A DNA stretch of 12,549 nt from Actinomycetota bacterium. GTDB lineage: Bacteria > Actinomycetota > Actinomycetes > Nanopelagicales > Nanopelagicaceae. The stretch's first letter is position 1; each line of letters begins with the position of its first letter. Made by a program: the position numbers and the translations under genes. The notes beneath the pieces are model-generated. The model saw nothing but the letters and a program-made list of their open reading frames with translations. It was not told the origin of the DNA and searched no databases. Shown piece after piece: positions 1-6,961 of this stretch. Location: NCBI GenBank assembly GCA_005787645.1, contig SYAM01000011.1, positions 1-12,549 of the forward strand, given 5' to 3'.

Positions 1-5
1 ATGAT

Positions 6-81
6 TGGGGCCGACCAGGGGACTTGAACCCCTAACCACCCGATTACAAGTCGGGTGCGCTACCAATTGCGCCAGGTCGGC
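6..81 (-). tRNA. tRNA-Thr, anticodon UGU
   Basis: Reading the minus strand, a complete cloverleaf folds without gaps. The acceptor stem is GCCGACC (75-81) with GGTCGGC (10-16); the D arm is GCGC/GCGC with loop AATTGGTA. The anticodon arm is CCCGA-CTTGTAA-TCGGG, with UGU at 46-48, which reads the Thr codon ACA. The T arm is AGGGG-TTCAAGT-CCCCT. CCA is encoded at 6-8. The first pairs G1-C72 and C2-G71, together with G35 and U36, agree with known threonine identity elements. Base 73 (position 9) is C, which is unusual for tRNA-Thr, where A or U is normal. Confidence 0.96.
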
Positions 82-95
82 ATGTTGCAGATATG

Positions 96-101
96 AGTGT
101 A
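96..101 (-). promoter_or_regulatory. Possible -10 box for the tRNA-Thr gene
   Basis: On the minus strand the hexamer TACACT fits the actinobacterial TANNNT pattern. It would place the transcript start about 7 nt before the mature tRNA end at 81. No good -35 is visible (CTTGGC lies 16 nt upstream). The stretch 82-156 otherwise holds only a long, weak inverted repeat (103-110 with 142-149), which might end the upstream transcript. Confidence 0.25.
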
Positions 102-156
102 ATCGATTTTCTTCCCTGCCAAGAACCCGCAACACCTCGCAAAAATCGAGAGTCTT

Positions 157-2061
157 TTAAGCGGTAGCGAAGGTGGTCTTTCCAATCTTTCCTACGATTT
201 GGTTGCTCTTATTTCCATCGCCAACCTTCACTGGTTTTCCAGCAGCATCTACCAGCATCTTCTTCTTTCCATCTATATAGATAGGTGATCCGGCTGAGGT
301 AAGAACTGGATTGGCATTCGCATCAAAGACCTGTCCATTCAAGGCGATACGGATCGCTTTGCCATCAGGACCGACCACATTTTGCTTATTCACACGTATT
401 GATAACTGGGTAGATTTTGTGCTGATTACAATCGGCTTGCCAGATAAGTTAAGAACTGGTTTGTTCGACGAATCAATCACTTGACCATTCTCATTGAGTC
501 GACATGGCTTGCCAGCACGATCTAGTAAAAAATCACCATTGGGTGCGATGAGCATTCCTCGTGAACTCAACACGATTGGTCGGCCATCAGAACCAGAGAT
601 GTTCTTTCCCTCAGGAGTGGTCAGCAAACCGTTGTACCCAAATTGCAACACCACGCCATCAGAGCTCTTTACCTGTTTTCCATCGACAGAAGAGGCTTGT
701 ACACCTACTGCGCCAACATAGACGGGCGCGTTGGCCGATAGAACTCTCTGCCCATTATTTGCCAAAAATGGTTGACCGACTAATGGTTTCCCGTCGGCAG
801 CGAGTGCGACGCTACCTACTGTATCCGCCAGTGGTTCAGCGAGTACTGGCTCACCTGCACTATTACGTAGCACAACACCCTTGGCATTAAGAACTGGTGG
901 CACGTACACGATTTCGCCATTACCTGCCTTGATAACTCGACCATAGCTATCAAGAAGCGGGAGAGCAAGAACTGGACTTCCGGAACTGTCATATACAGGT
1001 TCGTTCTTACCAAAGGTAATCAACCTCGTCATTACAACTTTATCGCCATCAACGACTGGTTCACCCGAACTGCTCAACACTGGGCGGACCATAATTGGTA
1101 GCCCGTTCTTATCGACAAAAACCGAATTCCCTTCACGGATAACTGGCGCAGTAGTGAGAGGTTTACCATCGGGCCCTGTAAGAACTTTGTCATCATTGCC
1201 AAGCACATTGAGCAAGACGACTGGCGCTTTCTTTTTTCCAGGACTTCCAGGTACGACTCGATCAACGTAAATGATCTGTCCACCCTCACTTCTCGCTACC
1301 TGAGCACGAACGACCTCACCTTTATCGTCCACCACCGCTTTTCCAGATGAACCCAAGATCGGTTGCAGCACGAGCACTTTTCCATTCTCGTCTGTTAGAT
1401 CTGTTCCAGCTTCATCTTTGGCGACCACCGTTGCAATTTTATTTCCTTTTGCATCGAGGACTTCTTGGCCCTCAGTTGCTGTTTTTGCGACCGTTGCGAT
1501 TGATGTGATTTTCGCCTCGGCCTCAATCAACTTCTGCTTCGCAGCAGAGGCAGTATCTGCTTCCACTGCTAGTTCTGTGATCTTCTTATTTGCATCAGCT
1601 AAGCGGGTGTTCTGCTCTTGGACTTGCTGCTCGAAGATTTTTGCCTGTGCCGCCGCACGATCTGCAGCAACTTTAGTTTCCTCTCCCTTTCGAGCAATTT
1701 CTGCTTTTAGCGCAGCAATCTCAGCTTGAAGATCAAGAATTTGCTTATTAAGCGTTGCAATCTGCGTTGCGCTCGTATCAACCGGTGCAGCGATGGGAGC
1801 TGTTGGAGTGGTCGGAGCGCTGGTTGGAGCATATTGCGATGCGTATGGGTCATAACTTGGATTAGGCGTATAGGTCGGTAAAGGAGTTAAACGTGTGTAT
1901 TCACATTGTGTGCCGCCACCAGACAAGGTGGTTTCAACAACTGAGTGGCCATCGAGCGGCTGGCACGCCGCTTGGGCAGTGGTAGCAGTGAGGAGCGAGA
2001 GGCTCATCGCGGACATCACCATGGAGGGGGTTGCCCTGCTTAATATGAACTTTTTCCACAT
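157..2061 (-). CDS. Secreted coiled-coil protein with Gly/Pro/Val-rich repeat arrays, function unknown
   Basis: I do not recognise a named family. The 634 residues divide as follows. Residues 1-31 are a Sec signal peptide: basic start MWKK, hydrophobic core, likely cleavage after AQA-31. Residues 32-57 hold two cysteines, C33 and C53. Residues 58-95 are a Pro/Thr/Ala-rich linker. Residues 98-190 are an Ala/Glu/Lys-rich coiled coil. Residues 197-634 are degenerate repeats of the type G-x-P-V...P-V-L...G. From about 305 to 455 the central Pro (or its equivalent) recurs every 20-21 residues; near the end a 36-residue block recurs exactly 50 residues later. C520 is the only other cysteine. With a coiled coil and what may be a beta-rich stalk it could be a surface or cell-envelope structural protein, but no anchor such as LPXTG or a C-terminal membrane helix is present. 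The start at 2061 is favoured because it gives the basic n-region of the signal peptide. The gene stands alone behind a terminator. Confidence 0.85.
   Translation of the reverse strand: MWKKFILSRATPSMVMSAMSLSLLTATTAQAACQPLDGHSVVETTLSGGGTQCEYTRLTPLPTYTPNPSYDPYASQYAPTSAPTTPTAPIAAPVDTSATQIATLNKQILDLQAEIAALKAEIARKGEETKVAADRAAAQAKIFEQQVQEQNTRLADANKKITELAVEADTASAAKQKLIEAEAKITSIATVAKTATEGQEVLDAKGNKIATVVAKDEAGTDLTDENGKVLVLQPILGSSGKAVVDDKGEVVRAQVARSEGGQIIYVDRVVPGSPGKKKAPVVLLNVLGNDDKVLTGPDGKPLTTAPVIREGNSVFVDKNGLPIMVRPVLSSSGEPVVDGDKVVMTRLITFGKNEPVYDSSGSPVLALPLLDSYGRVIKAGNGEIVYVPPVLNAKGVVLRNSAGEPVLAEPLADTVGSVALAADGKPLVGQPFLANNGQRVLSANAPVYVGAVGVQASSVDGKQVKSSDGVVLQFGYNGLLTTPEGKNISGSDGRPIVLSSRGMLIAPNGDFLLDRAGKPCRLNENGQVIDSSNKPVLNLSGKPIVISTKSTQLSIRVNKQNVVGPDGKAIRIALNGQVFDANANPVLTSAGSPIYIDGKKKMLVDAAGKPVKVGDGNKSNQIVGKIGKTTFATA
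274..531 (-). repeat. 50-residue protein repeat, two copies, in the 634-residue protein
   Basis: Residues 511-546 and 561-596 share a pattern in exact 50-residue register: G-K at 517/567, NGQV at 525/575, D at 530/580, PVL at 535/585, and G-x-P-I at 541/591. A partial third match (DAAGKPV, 605-611) follows. This register differs from the 21-residue array upstream in the same protein. Confidence 0.75.
697..1149 (-). repeat. 21-residue degenerate protein repeat array in the 634-residue protein
   Basis: Within residues 305-455 a Pro followed by a hydrophobic pair falls at 306, 327, 368, 389, 410 and 431. Leu347 and Ala451 occupy the equivalent place in two more units, so the spacing is 20-21 residues throughout. 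Between these anchors lie a conserved Gly and a second G-x-P/E-V/L motif. Weaker units appear to extend upstream to about residue 225 (Pro234). The repeat is clear in protein but degenerate in DNA; only short strings such as AAGAACTGG recur. Confidence 0.75.
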
Positions 2062-2067
2062 CTCTCA

Positions 2068-2073
2068 AGGATA
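2068..2073 (-). promoter_or_regulatory. Candidate -10 box of a leaderless transcript for the repeat protein
   Basis: On the minus strand TATCCT (TANNNT type) lies exactly 6 nt before the ATG at 2061. That spacing would start the mRNA at or next to the start codon. No proper Shine-Dalgarno stands at a usable distance (GAGAG abuts the ATG), which agrees with leaderless initiation. No clear -35 is visible. Confidence 0.4.
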
Positions 2074-2097
2074 AAGGTGAAGTTTCGAGAGGAAAAG

Positions 2098-2125
2098 GAA
2101 AGGTAGGGATTTGCCCCTACCTTTC
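2098..2125 (-). terminator. Intrinsic terminator after the dehydratase gene
   Basis: An 11-bp perfect inverted repeat (GAAAGGTAGGG at 2098-2108 with its complement at 2115-2125) encloses a 6-nt loop. On the minus strand it is followed by a pyrimidine-rich tail with several Ts (CCTTTTCC). It lies about 57 nt past the stop at 2182 and just before the promoter of the next gene, so it probably ends the carD operon. Confidence 0.8.
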
Positions 2126-2181
2126 TCACAGTGATTGTCGAACTGGAAAACCTCGCCAACGAGACCAGGCCGACTGGCGAC

Positions 2182-3360
2182 TCAGACGGACGGGGTGGAG
2201 TAAAGGACCTTGCCGTTGACCTTGATTTCGGCCTCGACCTGGTACTTCTTTACCGCAGCAGTATTTATGGTCACGCCCATACCGGGTGCATCGGGTGCCT
2301 CGACCATGCCATCTGCACCCACTTCAATCCGATCCAAGGTCAACTCTTGGCAGAGCAACTTCGGCTCCATCGGATATTCGGTGATGTTGGATTCTTTCAA
2401 ACCTGCAAAGGGTTGTAGCGATGAAGAGAGTGCAGATTGCGAAGTGAAGGTGTGATTGACGTACTTCACGCCCTTCGAAGTTGCGTACTGTGCAACTCGA
2501 TAGGCATTACCGATTCCACCTACATAACCCGTATCGATTTGAATGAATCCCACTCCGCCGTAATCAATCAATTGCTCTGCCTGGAATGCATTGTGCGCAC
2601 CTTCACCGCCAGCAAGTTTCACCTTGCTAGAACGCTTGGCTAACTCACCATATTCGGCGAGCGCGTAACCATCAAACGGCTCTTCATACCAATAGACATT
2701 TGCCTCGGCGAGTGCAGGCAGACGCTTTGCTGCTGCCTCGACATCATCTTTGAAGACAGTTCCAGCATCAATCATCAGATACCCATCTGCACCGATACCT
2801 TCACGTGCAGCATGGATGTGCGCAGCATCATCTTCGACGGTAGTCAGACCAAATGGCCCCCAACCAAATTTGATTGCCTTGAAACCTTTATTGCGCATCT
2901 CCACTGCCTTCTGCTTCGTTTCAGCAGCAGTATCGCCAAAGAGCACAGATGCATAGGGAAGTTTCCGTTCCGTCTTCTTATACCCAAGTAATTTCCAGAT
3001 GGGCTCTTCTTTGGCGCGACCAAGGCAATCCCAAAGCGCGATTTCGATTCCAGAAATCAGAAGATCGCTCTGAAGTAATCCATAGAAGGAGTTCTGTCGA
3101 ACGTTGCGATAGACCTGGCGAATATCTTCTGGAGAATCAAGGCGCTGCCCAAGGACTGAATCAATCACGGGATGGCATCCACTATGTGACATTGGAGTGA
3201 TCCAACTGGTGATGCCTACCATCGGTGAACAGACCGCTTCGCCCCAGCCCACATGGCCATTGGAGGTGACGCGGCAGAGGAGTGAGTCCTGGCTGCCATC
3301 GCCGATATCGAGAACTTCAGGCATACGAAGGTAGAAAAGATCAACTGAATCGATTTTCAT
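2182..3360 (-). CDS. Enolase-superfamily (mandelate racemase type) sugar-acid dehydratase
   Basis: This 392-residue protein has the full mandelate racemase/muconate lactonizing enzyme layout: an N-terminal capping domain (about 1-125) and a beta/alpha barrel. Magnesium ligands are D198 (MIDAG), the Glu of YEEP (226-227) and E253 (GGEGAHN). The catalytic His-Asp dyad is H303 (VNHTF) with D276 (IQIDTG). The dyad places it in the mandelate racemase subgroup, which is mostly acid-sugar dehydratases that abstract the proton alpha to a carboxylate and release water. The usual K-x-K on strand two reads K164-F-G, so only one Lys remains. The substrate cannot be read from sequence; an aldonic or uronic acid is likely. 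The start at 3360 has a good Shine-Dalgarno (GAGAGG, 7 nt away). It follows the SGNH hydrolase gene by 14 nt and is probably the last gene of the carD operon. Confidence 0.9.
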   Translation of the reverse strand: MKIDSVDLFYLRMPEVLDIGDGSQDSLLCRVTSNGHVGWGEAVCSPMVGITSWITPMSHSGCHPVIDSVLGQRLDSPEDIRQVYRNVRQNSFYGLLQSDLLISGIEIALWDCLGRAKEEPIWKLLGYKKTERKLPYASVLFGDTAAETKQKAVEMRNKGFKAIKFGWGPFGLTTVEDDAAHIHAAREGIGADGYLMIDAGTVFKDDVEAAAKRLPALAEANVYWYEEPFDGYALAEYGELAKRSSKVKLAGGEGAHNAFQAEQLIDYGGVGFIQIDTGYVGGIGNAYRVAQYATSKGVKYVNHTFTSQSALSSSLQPFAGLKESNITEYPMEPKLLCQELTLDRIEVGADGMVEAPDAPGMGVTINTAAVKKYQVEAEIKVNGKVLYSTPSV

Positions 3361-3374
3361 AGGTAAGCCTCTCG

Positions 3375-4151
3375 TTAGCTAAGTTTTATCGGCTCGACAT
3401 GTTTGGGTGACCGGCCATCGCCCGAGGATACTCCACGGATTCGCCGTGACATCCATGGAATAAGAAAGGTCAGAAACCAGCGCACATCGTCATAGACCTT
3501 CGCGAAGAACGAACGTCGAGGTAGCGGCGGTAAATCCTCGCGCCAATGCGGGTCATGTGGTCCGCCTATTTTTTGCAAGACCCCTTGTGCCACCCGATGA
3601 TGTCCGGCTGAATTGAGATGGAGACGATCTTTATCGAGGAAACGTCTACCACCAATATCAGGGTCGTTGGTCGCCTCTAAAACTATGGCGTTGTACTGGG
3701 CAGCCATCTCCCGCACATTCTTATTAAATGCGCTAAATCGCTCCACCCAAATTTCTTGCATCTTCCCTGACTTTGCCACACGTTCGATCGCAGTGAAGAC
3801 CATCAACTGACATCCAGTCGCTGCTATCACTTTGATTGCCTCACGATAACGCGGTAGCACAACATTTAGATCATAACTGGGTCGCAACAAATCATTTGCA
3901 CCCGCATGGAATGAGACCAATGTGCTTGGACCTTCAATCCATTTCAACGCTACTGGTATCTGATCATCGATTACTTGGCCAACAAGTTTTCCGCGGACTG
4001 CAAGATTGAGATAAGTAAATCCCGGAGTCTGGGAGGCAAGCGCCTCTGCTACGCGATCGGCCCAACCGCGATATTGATCGTTCACTTTTTCATCTTGCAT
4101 TCCTTCAGTGAAAGAATCGCCTAAGGCTATGAAGCGGGTATATCTGGCCAT
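3375..4151 (-). CDS. SGNH/GDSL-family hydrolase (lipase or esterase-like)
   Basis: All four blocks of the SGNH hydrolase family are visible in this 258-residue protein: GDSFTEG with nucleophile Ser13, Gly54 in VRGKLVG, Asn86 in GAND, and the Asp175-x-x-His178 pair in DRLHLN. The family cleaves ester bonds in lipids, acylated sugars or other small esters; the substrate here is unknown. There is no signal peptide, so it is likely cytoplasmic. A hydrophobic stretch with aromatic residues (about 221-236) followed by basic residues near the C terminus could touch the membrane. It lies 31 nt after rlmB and 14 nt before the dehydratase gene, so co-transcription is likely. The two neighbours might together process an acylated sugar acid, but that is only a guess. 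Confidence 0.9.
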   Translation of the reverse strand: MARYTRFIALGDSFTEGMQDEKVNDQYRGWADRVAEALASQTPGFTYLNLAVRGKLVGQVIDDQIPVALKWIEGPSTLVSFHAGANDLLRPSYDLNVVLPRYREAIKVIAATGCQLMVFTAIERVAKSGKMQEIWVERFSAFNKNVREMAAQYNAIVLEATNDPDIGGRRFLDKDRLHLNSAGHHRVAQGVLQKIGGPHDPHWREDLPPLPRRSFFAKVYDDVRWFLTFLIPWMSRRIRGVSSGDGRSPKHVEPIKLS

Positions 4152-4182
4152 CTCAACTCACTCTTTATATCCTCGTAATTAC

Positions 4183-5109
4183 TTACTTAACTTGCGCACG
4201 TCTTTCGGAGACAGAATACAACGCGATCGATGCCGCAACGCTTGCATTCAAGGATTCCATCGACGATGAGATAGGGATTGAGACCACTAGGTCGCAACTC
4301 TCTCGTACCAACCGCGATAAGCCCTTGCCTTCGCCTCCGATGACGATCATGAGCGGTTCATCGGCAACTGCCATCTGACTGAGCGGCACATCGCCACCAG
4401 CATCCAATCCAACGACGAAATATCCTTCACCCTGTAAATCATGGATGGTGGCAGTCATATTCTTTATTTGCACCACAGGAGTGCGCGCTGCTGCGCCGGC
4501 TGAAGCCTTCCAAGCAACCGCAGTCATCCCGGCAGCTCGACGATCAGGGATGACAACTGCGTGTGCACCGAAAGCGCAAGCGCTGCGGATTATTGCTCCC
4601 AAGTTCCGAGGATCAGTAACGCCATCAAGAGCAACTATGAGAGGTTTGCCAGAAATCTTTTGGAGGATCTCATTAAGTGGGCGGAACTTATATGGAGCAA
4701 CTTTCAGTGCGACACCTTGATGCGCTGGATAAGGATCGAGTTCTTTCCGATTGACGTCGAGAACTTCGATTCGTGATTCTCGGGCAAGCTCAACAATTTC
4801 CGTTACTCGTTCGTCGATATCGATTCCGCGTGCAATCATGACTCGCTTGACTGCAACGCCTGCGCGAAGGGCTTCTACAACAGGATTACGACCGACGATG
4901 ACATCATCTTGTACCTCAAATTCACGGGCTGCGCGCGGCTCTCTCTCTCGTCGCGAAGATGCCTTCCCCTTCTTGGGATCACTCGCTGCAGCAGCCTTAC
5001 GTTTAGCAGCAGGGTGATAGGGGCGATCAACTGCTTTTGGCGTTGGTCCTTTTCCGGAGAGGCGGCGCTTGTTATTTCCCCCAGAACCAGGTTTCTTTCG
5101 TTGCACCAT
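4183..5109 (-). CDS. rlmB: 23S rRNA (guanosine-2'-O-)-methyltransferase RlmB, SpoU/TrmH family
   Basis: This 308-residue protein carries the three SpoU motifs: N169 and R175 in DPRNLGAIIRSA, IGGEGKGLSR (258-267), and IPISSSMESLNASVA (278-292). Together they form the knotted SAM site. An L30e-like substrate-binding domain (about 68-145, starting VGRNPVVEAL) precedes them. Known relatives methylate the ribose of G2251 in the peptidyl-transferase centre. Residues 1-65 are a long, Lys/Arg-rich, probably disordered tail, common in actinobacterial members. The ATG at 5109 overlaps the cysS stop as TAATG and follows AGGTGGAG by 6 nt; a GTG 12 nt upstream is less likely. The order ispD-ispF-cysS-rlmB matches Mycobacterium and Streptomyces. 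Confidence 0.93.
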   Translation of the reverse strand: MVQRKKPGSGGNNKRRLSGKGPTPKAVDRPYHPAAKRKAAAASDPKKGKASSRREREPRAAREFEVQDDVIVGRNPVVEALRAGVAVKRVMIARGIDIDERVTEIVELARESRIEVLDVNRKELDPYPAHQGVALKVAPYKFRPLNEILQKISGKPLIVALDGVTDPRNLGAIIRSACAFGAHAVVIPDRRAAGMTAVAWKASAGAAARTPVVQIKNMTATIHDLQGEGYFVVGLDAGGDVPLSQMAVADEPLMIVIGGEGKGLSRLVRESCDLVVSIPISSSMESLNASVAASIALYSVSERRAQVK

Positions 5110-6488
5110 TATCTGCTCCACCTTGGTCCGTCGGGGGTGTCTTCAAGCGTTAACCCTAGTTCAGTGATTCGATCGCGGATTCGATCCGCACTCTCAAAAT
5201 CCTTCCGAGCACGCGCTACTTCACGCTCCTCTAGCAAACTCTTCACCAAACCTGAGACGACCTCTTCAAGAGCGGCATCGCTCTTGGCCCATGTATCGTC
5301 CCAAGGATCGCACCCTAAAACTGCCAAGGCGCCTCGCACTTGCGCAGATTTCACTTCGAGATTTTTCGAATCTTTAGCCGCAAGAGCACTGTTCCCCTCT
5401 TTTACTAACTCGGAGATAACCGCGAGCGCTGCTGGCACTGCTAGATCATCATTCATTGCATGAGCAAACTCTTCTGCGATATGGCTGCTGGGGATTTTCC
5501 CGAGTTGGTTAGCGGCGCGTTTGAGAAAACTCTCAACTCGTCGAAAGTTCACTGCAGATTCATCGAGGGCCTCTGGGGAATACTCGAGCATCGAACGATA
5601 ATGAGCGCTCCCGAGATACCAGCGCAATTCGATGCCACGAACGCGCTTGAGTAACTCATAAATTCGCAGGGTGTTACCAAGAGATTTGCTCATCTTTTCG
5701 CCAGATGTTGTTACCCAAGCGTTATGTAACCAACGTTGTGCAAATGGATACCCGGCGCCATTGGATTGTGCAATCTCATTTTCATGGTGCGGGAAGATCA
5801 GATCCAATCCCCCAGCATGAATATCGAACTTCTCACCTAGATATGCCTGTGCCATCGCAGAGCATTCGATATGCCATCCAGGACGTCCATCTCCCCATGG
5901 CGTTGGCCATGATGGCTCTCCAGGTTTAGCGCTCTTCCATAGCGCGAAATCTTGTGGATTCTTTTTGATGCTCTCTTCTCCATCAGCACTTGATTGCAGA
6001 TCATCGAGCTTCTGGCCAGAGAGCGTGAGATAAGAATCGAGAGCGCGGACATCAAGGTAGACATCGCCATTGGCTACTGGGTAGGCCTTGCCACGTTCAA
6101 CTAGGAGTGAGATTAATTCGATCATCTGAGTGATATGGCCGGTCGCCCGTGGCTCATAAGTAGGCGGGAGCAGATTTAATTCTGCATAAGCGGCAGTGAA
6201 AACGCGTTCATACTTTTGCGCCAGCGCCCACCAGGGCATCTCTTCGTGAATTGCGTTATGCAAGATCTTGTCGTCGATGTCAGTGACGTTCCGAATGAAG
6301 GTAACCTCATAGCCACTTGTGATTAACCAACGGCGCAAGATGTCGAAATTAATGCCACTTCGGATATGTCCAATGTGTGGTGGCGCTTGCACAGTTGCAC
6401 CGCAGAGATAGATGCCTACTTTTCCTGGAGTGATCGGCTTGAATGGTGAAATATCGCGAGTTAGCGTGTTGTAAAGGTGAAGGATCAT
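5109..6488 (-). CDS. cysS: Cysteinyl-tRNA synthetase
   Basis: This class I synthetase charges tRNA-Cys with cysteine in the cytoplasm. In its 459 residues, HIGH is at 38-41 and KMSKS at 265-269. Zinc ligands that give cysteine selectivity appear as C29 (LCGATV), C209 (HIECS), H234 and probably E238 (HHENE). The helical anticodon-binding part fills about 310-459, ending in DRIRDRITELG. The full length and C-terminal domain favour CysRS over the shorter actinobacterial paralogue MshC of mycothiol synthesis. The ATG at 6488 overlaps the ispF stop as TGATG, with AGGA upstream, so translation is probably coupled. Confidence 0.96.
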   Translation of the reverse strand: MILHLYNTLTRDISPFKPITPGKVGIYLCGATVQAPPHIGHIRSGINFDILRRWLITSGYEVTFIRNVTDIDDKILHNAIHEEMPWWALAQKYERVFTAAYAELNLLPPTYEPRATGHITQMIELISLLVERGKAYPVANGDVYLDVRALDSYLTLSGQKLDDLQSSADGEESIKKNPQDFALWKSAKPGEPSWPTPWGDGRPGWHIECSAMAQAYLGEKFDIHAGGLDLIFPHHENEIAQSNGAGYPFAQRWLHNAWVTTSGEKMSKSLGNTLRIYELLKRVRGIELRWYLGSAHYRSMLEYSPEALDESAVNFRRVESFLKRAANQLGKIPSSHIAEEFAHAMNDDLAVPAALAVISELVKEGNSALAAKDSKNLEVKSAQVRGALAVLGCDPWDDTWAKSDAALEEVVSGLVKSLLEEREVARARKDFESADRIRDRITELGLTLEDTPDGPRWSR

Positions 6489-6961
6489 CAGCGTTTTCCT
6501 ATTAACGCGGTTGCGATTGCTGCAATTCCCTCACCTTTGCCGGTGAAACCAAGTCCATCAGTTGTAGTTGCGCTCAACGAAACGGTTACTCCACCTATGG
6601 CCTGTGAAAGCGCTTCCTCAGCCTCGCTTCGACGAGCGGCGATCTTCGGGCGGTTACCGATAATTTGCACTGCCACGTTTTGAATCTCGTATCCAGCATG
6701 CGTGAGTCGGGTGAAGACCTCTTTTAATAAGGAGATCCCACTAGCACCAGCCCACTTGGGATCGGAGGTGCCAAATACAGATCCGAGATCACCAAGGTGC
6801 GCTGCAGAAAGAAGCGCATCACAGATGGCGTGAGCTGCTACGTCGCCATCAGAGTGACCTTCGATGCCTAACTCATCAGGCCACGTCAGACCAGCAAGAT
6901 GCATAGGTTTACTGCTCGAAAATTGATGCGCATCAAATCCGATACCAGTTGAGAACTTCAT
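6488..6961 (-). CDS. ispF: 2-C-methyl-D-erythritol 2,4-cyclodiphosphate synthase
   Basis: IspF cyclises CDP-methylerythritol 2-phosphate, releasing CMP, in the MEP route to isoprenoids. The metal-site residues are present: D10 and H12 (GFDAHQF) and H44. H36 in EGHSDGD and the T133/D135 stretch (ATTTDGLGFTGKGEG) also match the family. The 157 residues match its usual length. I chose the ATG at 6961 because it gives the standard N terminus (MKFSTGIGFDAH) and overlaps the ispD stop as ATGA; a longer form from 6988 would add nine non-conserved residues inside ispD. It works on the product line of the gene just upstream, with IspE between them located elsewhere. Confidence 0.96.
   Translation of the reverse strand: MKFSTGIGFDAHQFSSSKPMHLAGLTWPDELGIEGHSDGDVAAHAICDALLSAAHLGDLGSVFGTSDPKWAGASGISLLKEVFTRLTHAGYEIQNVAVQIIGNRPKIAARRSEAEEALSQAIGGVTVSLSATTTDGLGFTGKGEGIAAIATALIGKR

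Noticed and set aside
494..890. Plus-strand open frames opposite the repeat protein.
   Set aside because: They are low-complexity shadows of the repeat-coding strand and have no signal peptide, motif or ribosome binding site.
157..1470. RHS/YD-type toxin repeats or a polymorphic toxin.
   Set aside because: The units lack the Tyr-Asp core and an RHS cage motif, there is no variable C-terminal domain, and no immunity gene lies nearby.
4909..5463. A 184-codon plus-strand open frame across the rlmB/cysS junction.
   Set aside because: It is antisense to two well-recognised genes, is rich in Ser/Arg as expected of a reversed frame, and has no domain or ribosome binding site.
5109..6488. MshC (mycothiol cysteine ligase) as an alternative to CysRS.
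   Set aside because: The length of 459, the C-terminal anticodon-binding part and the position beside ispF and rlmB all fit CysRS.
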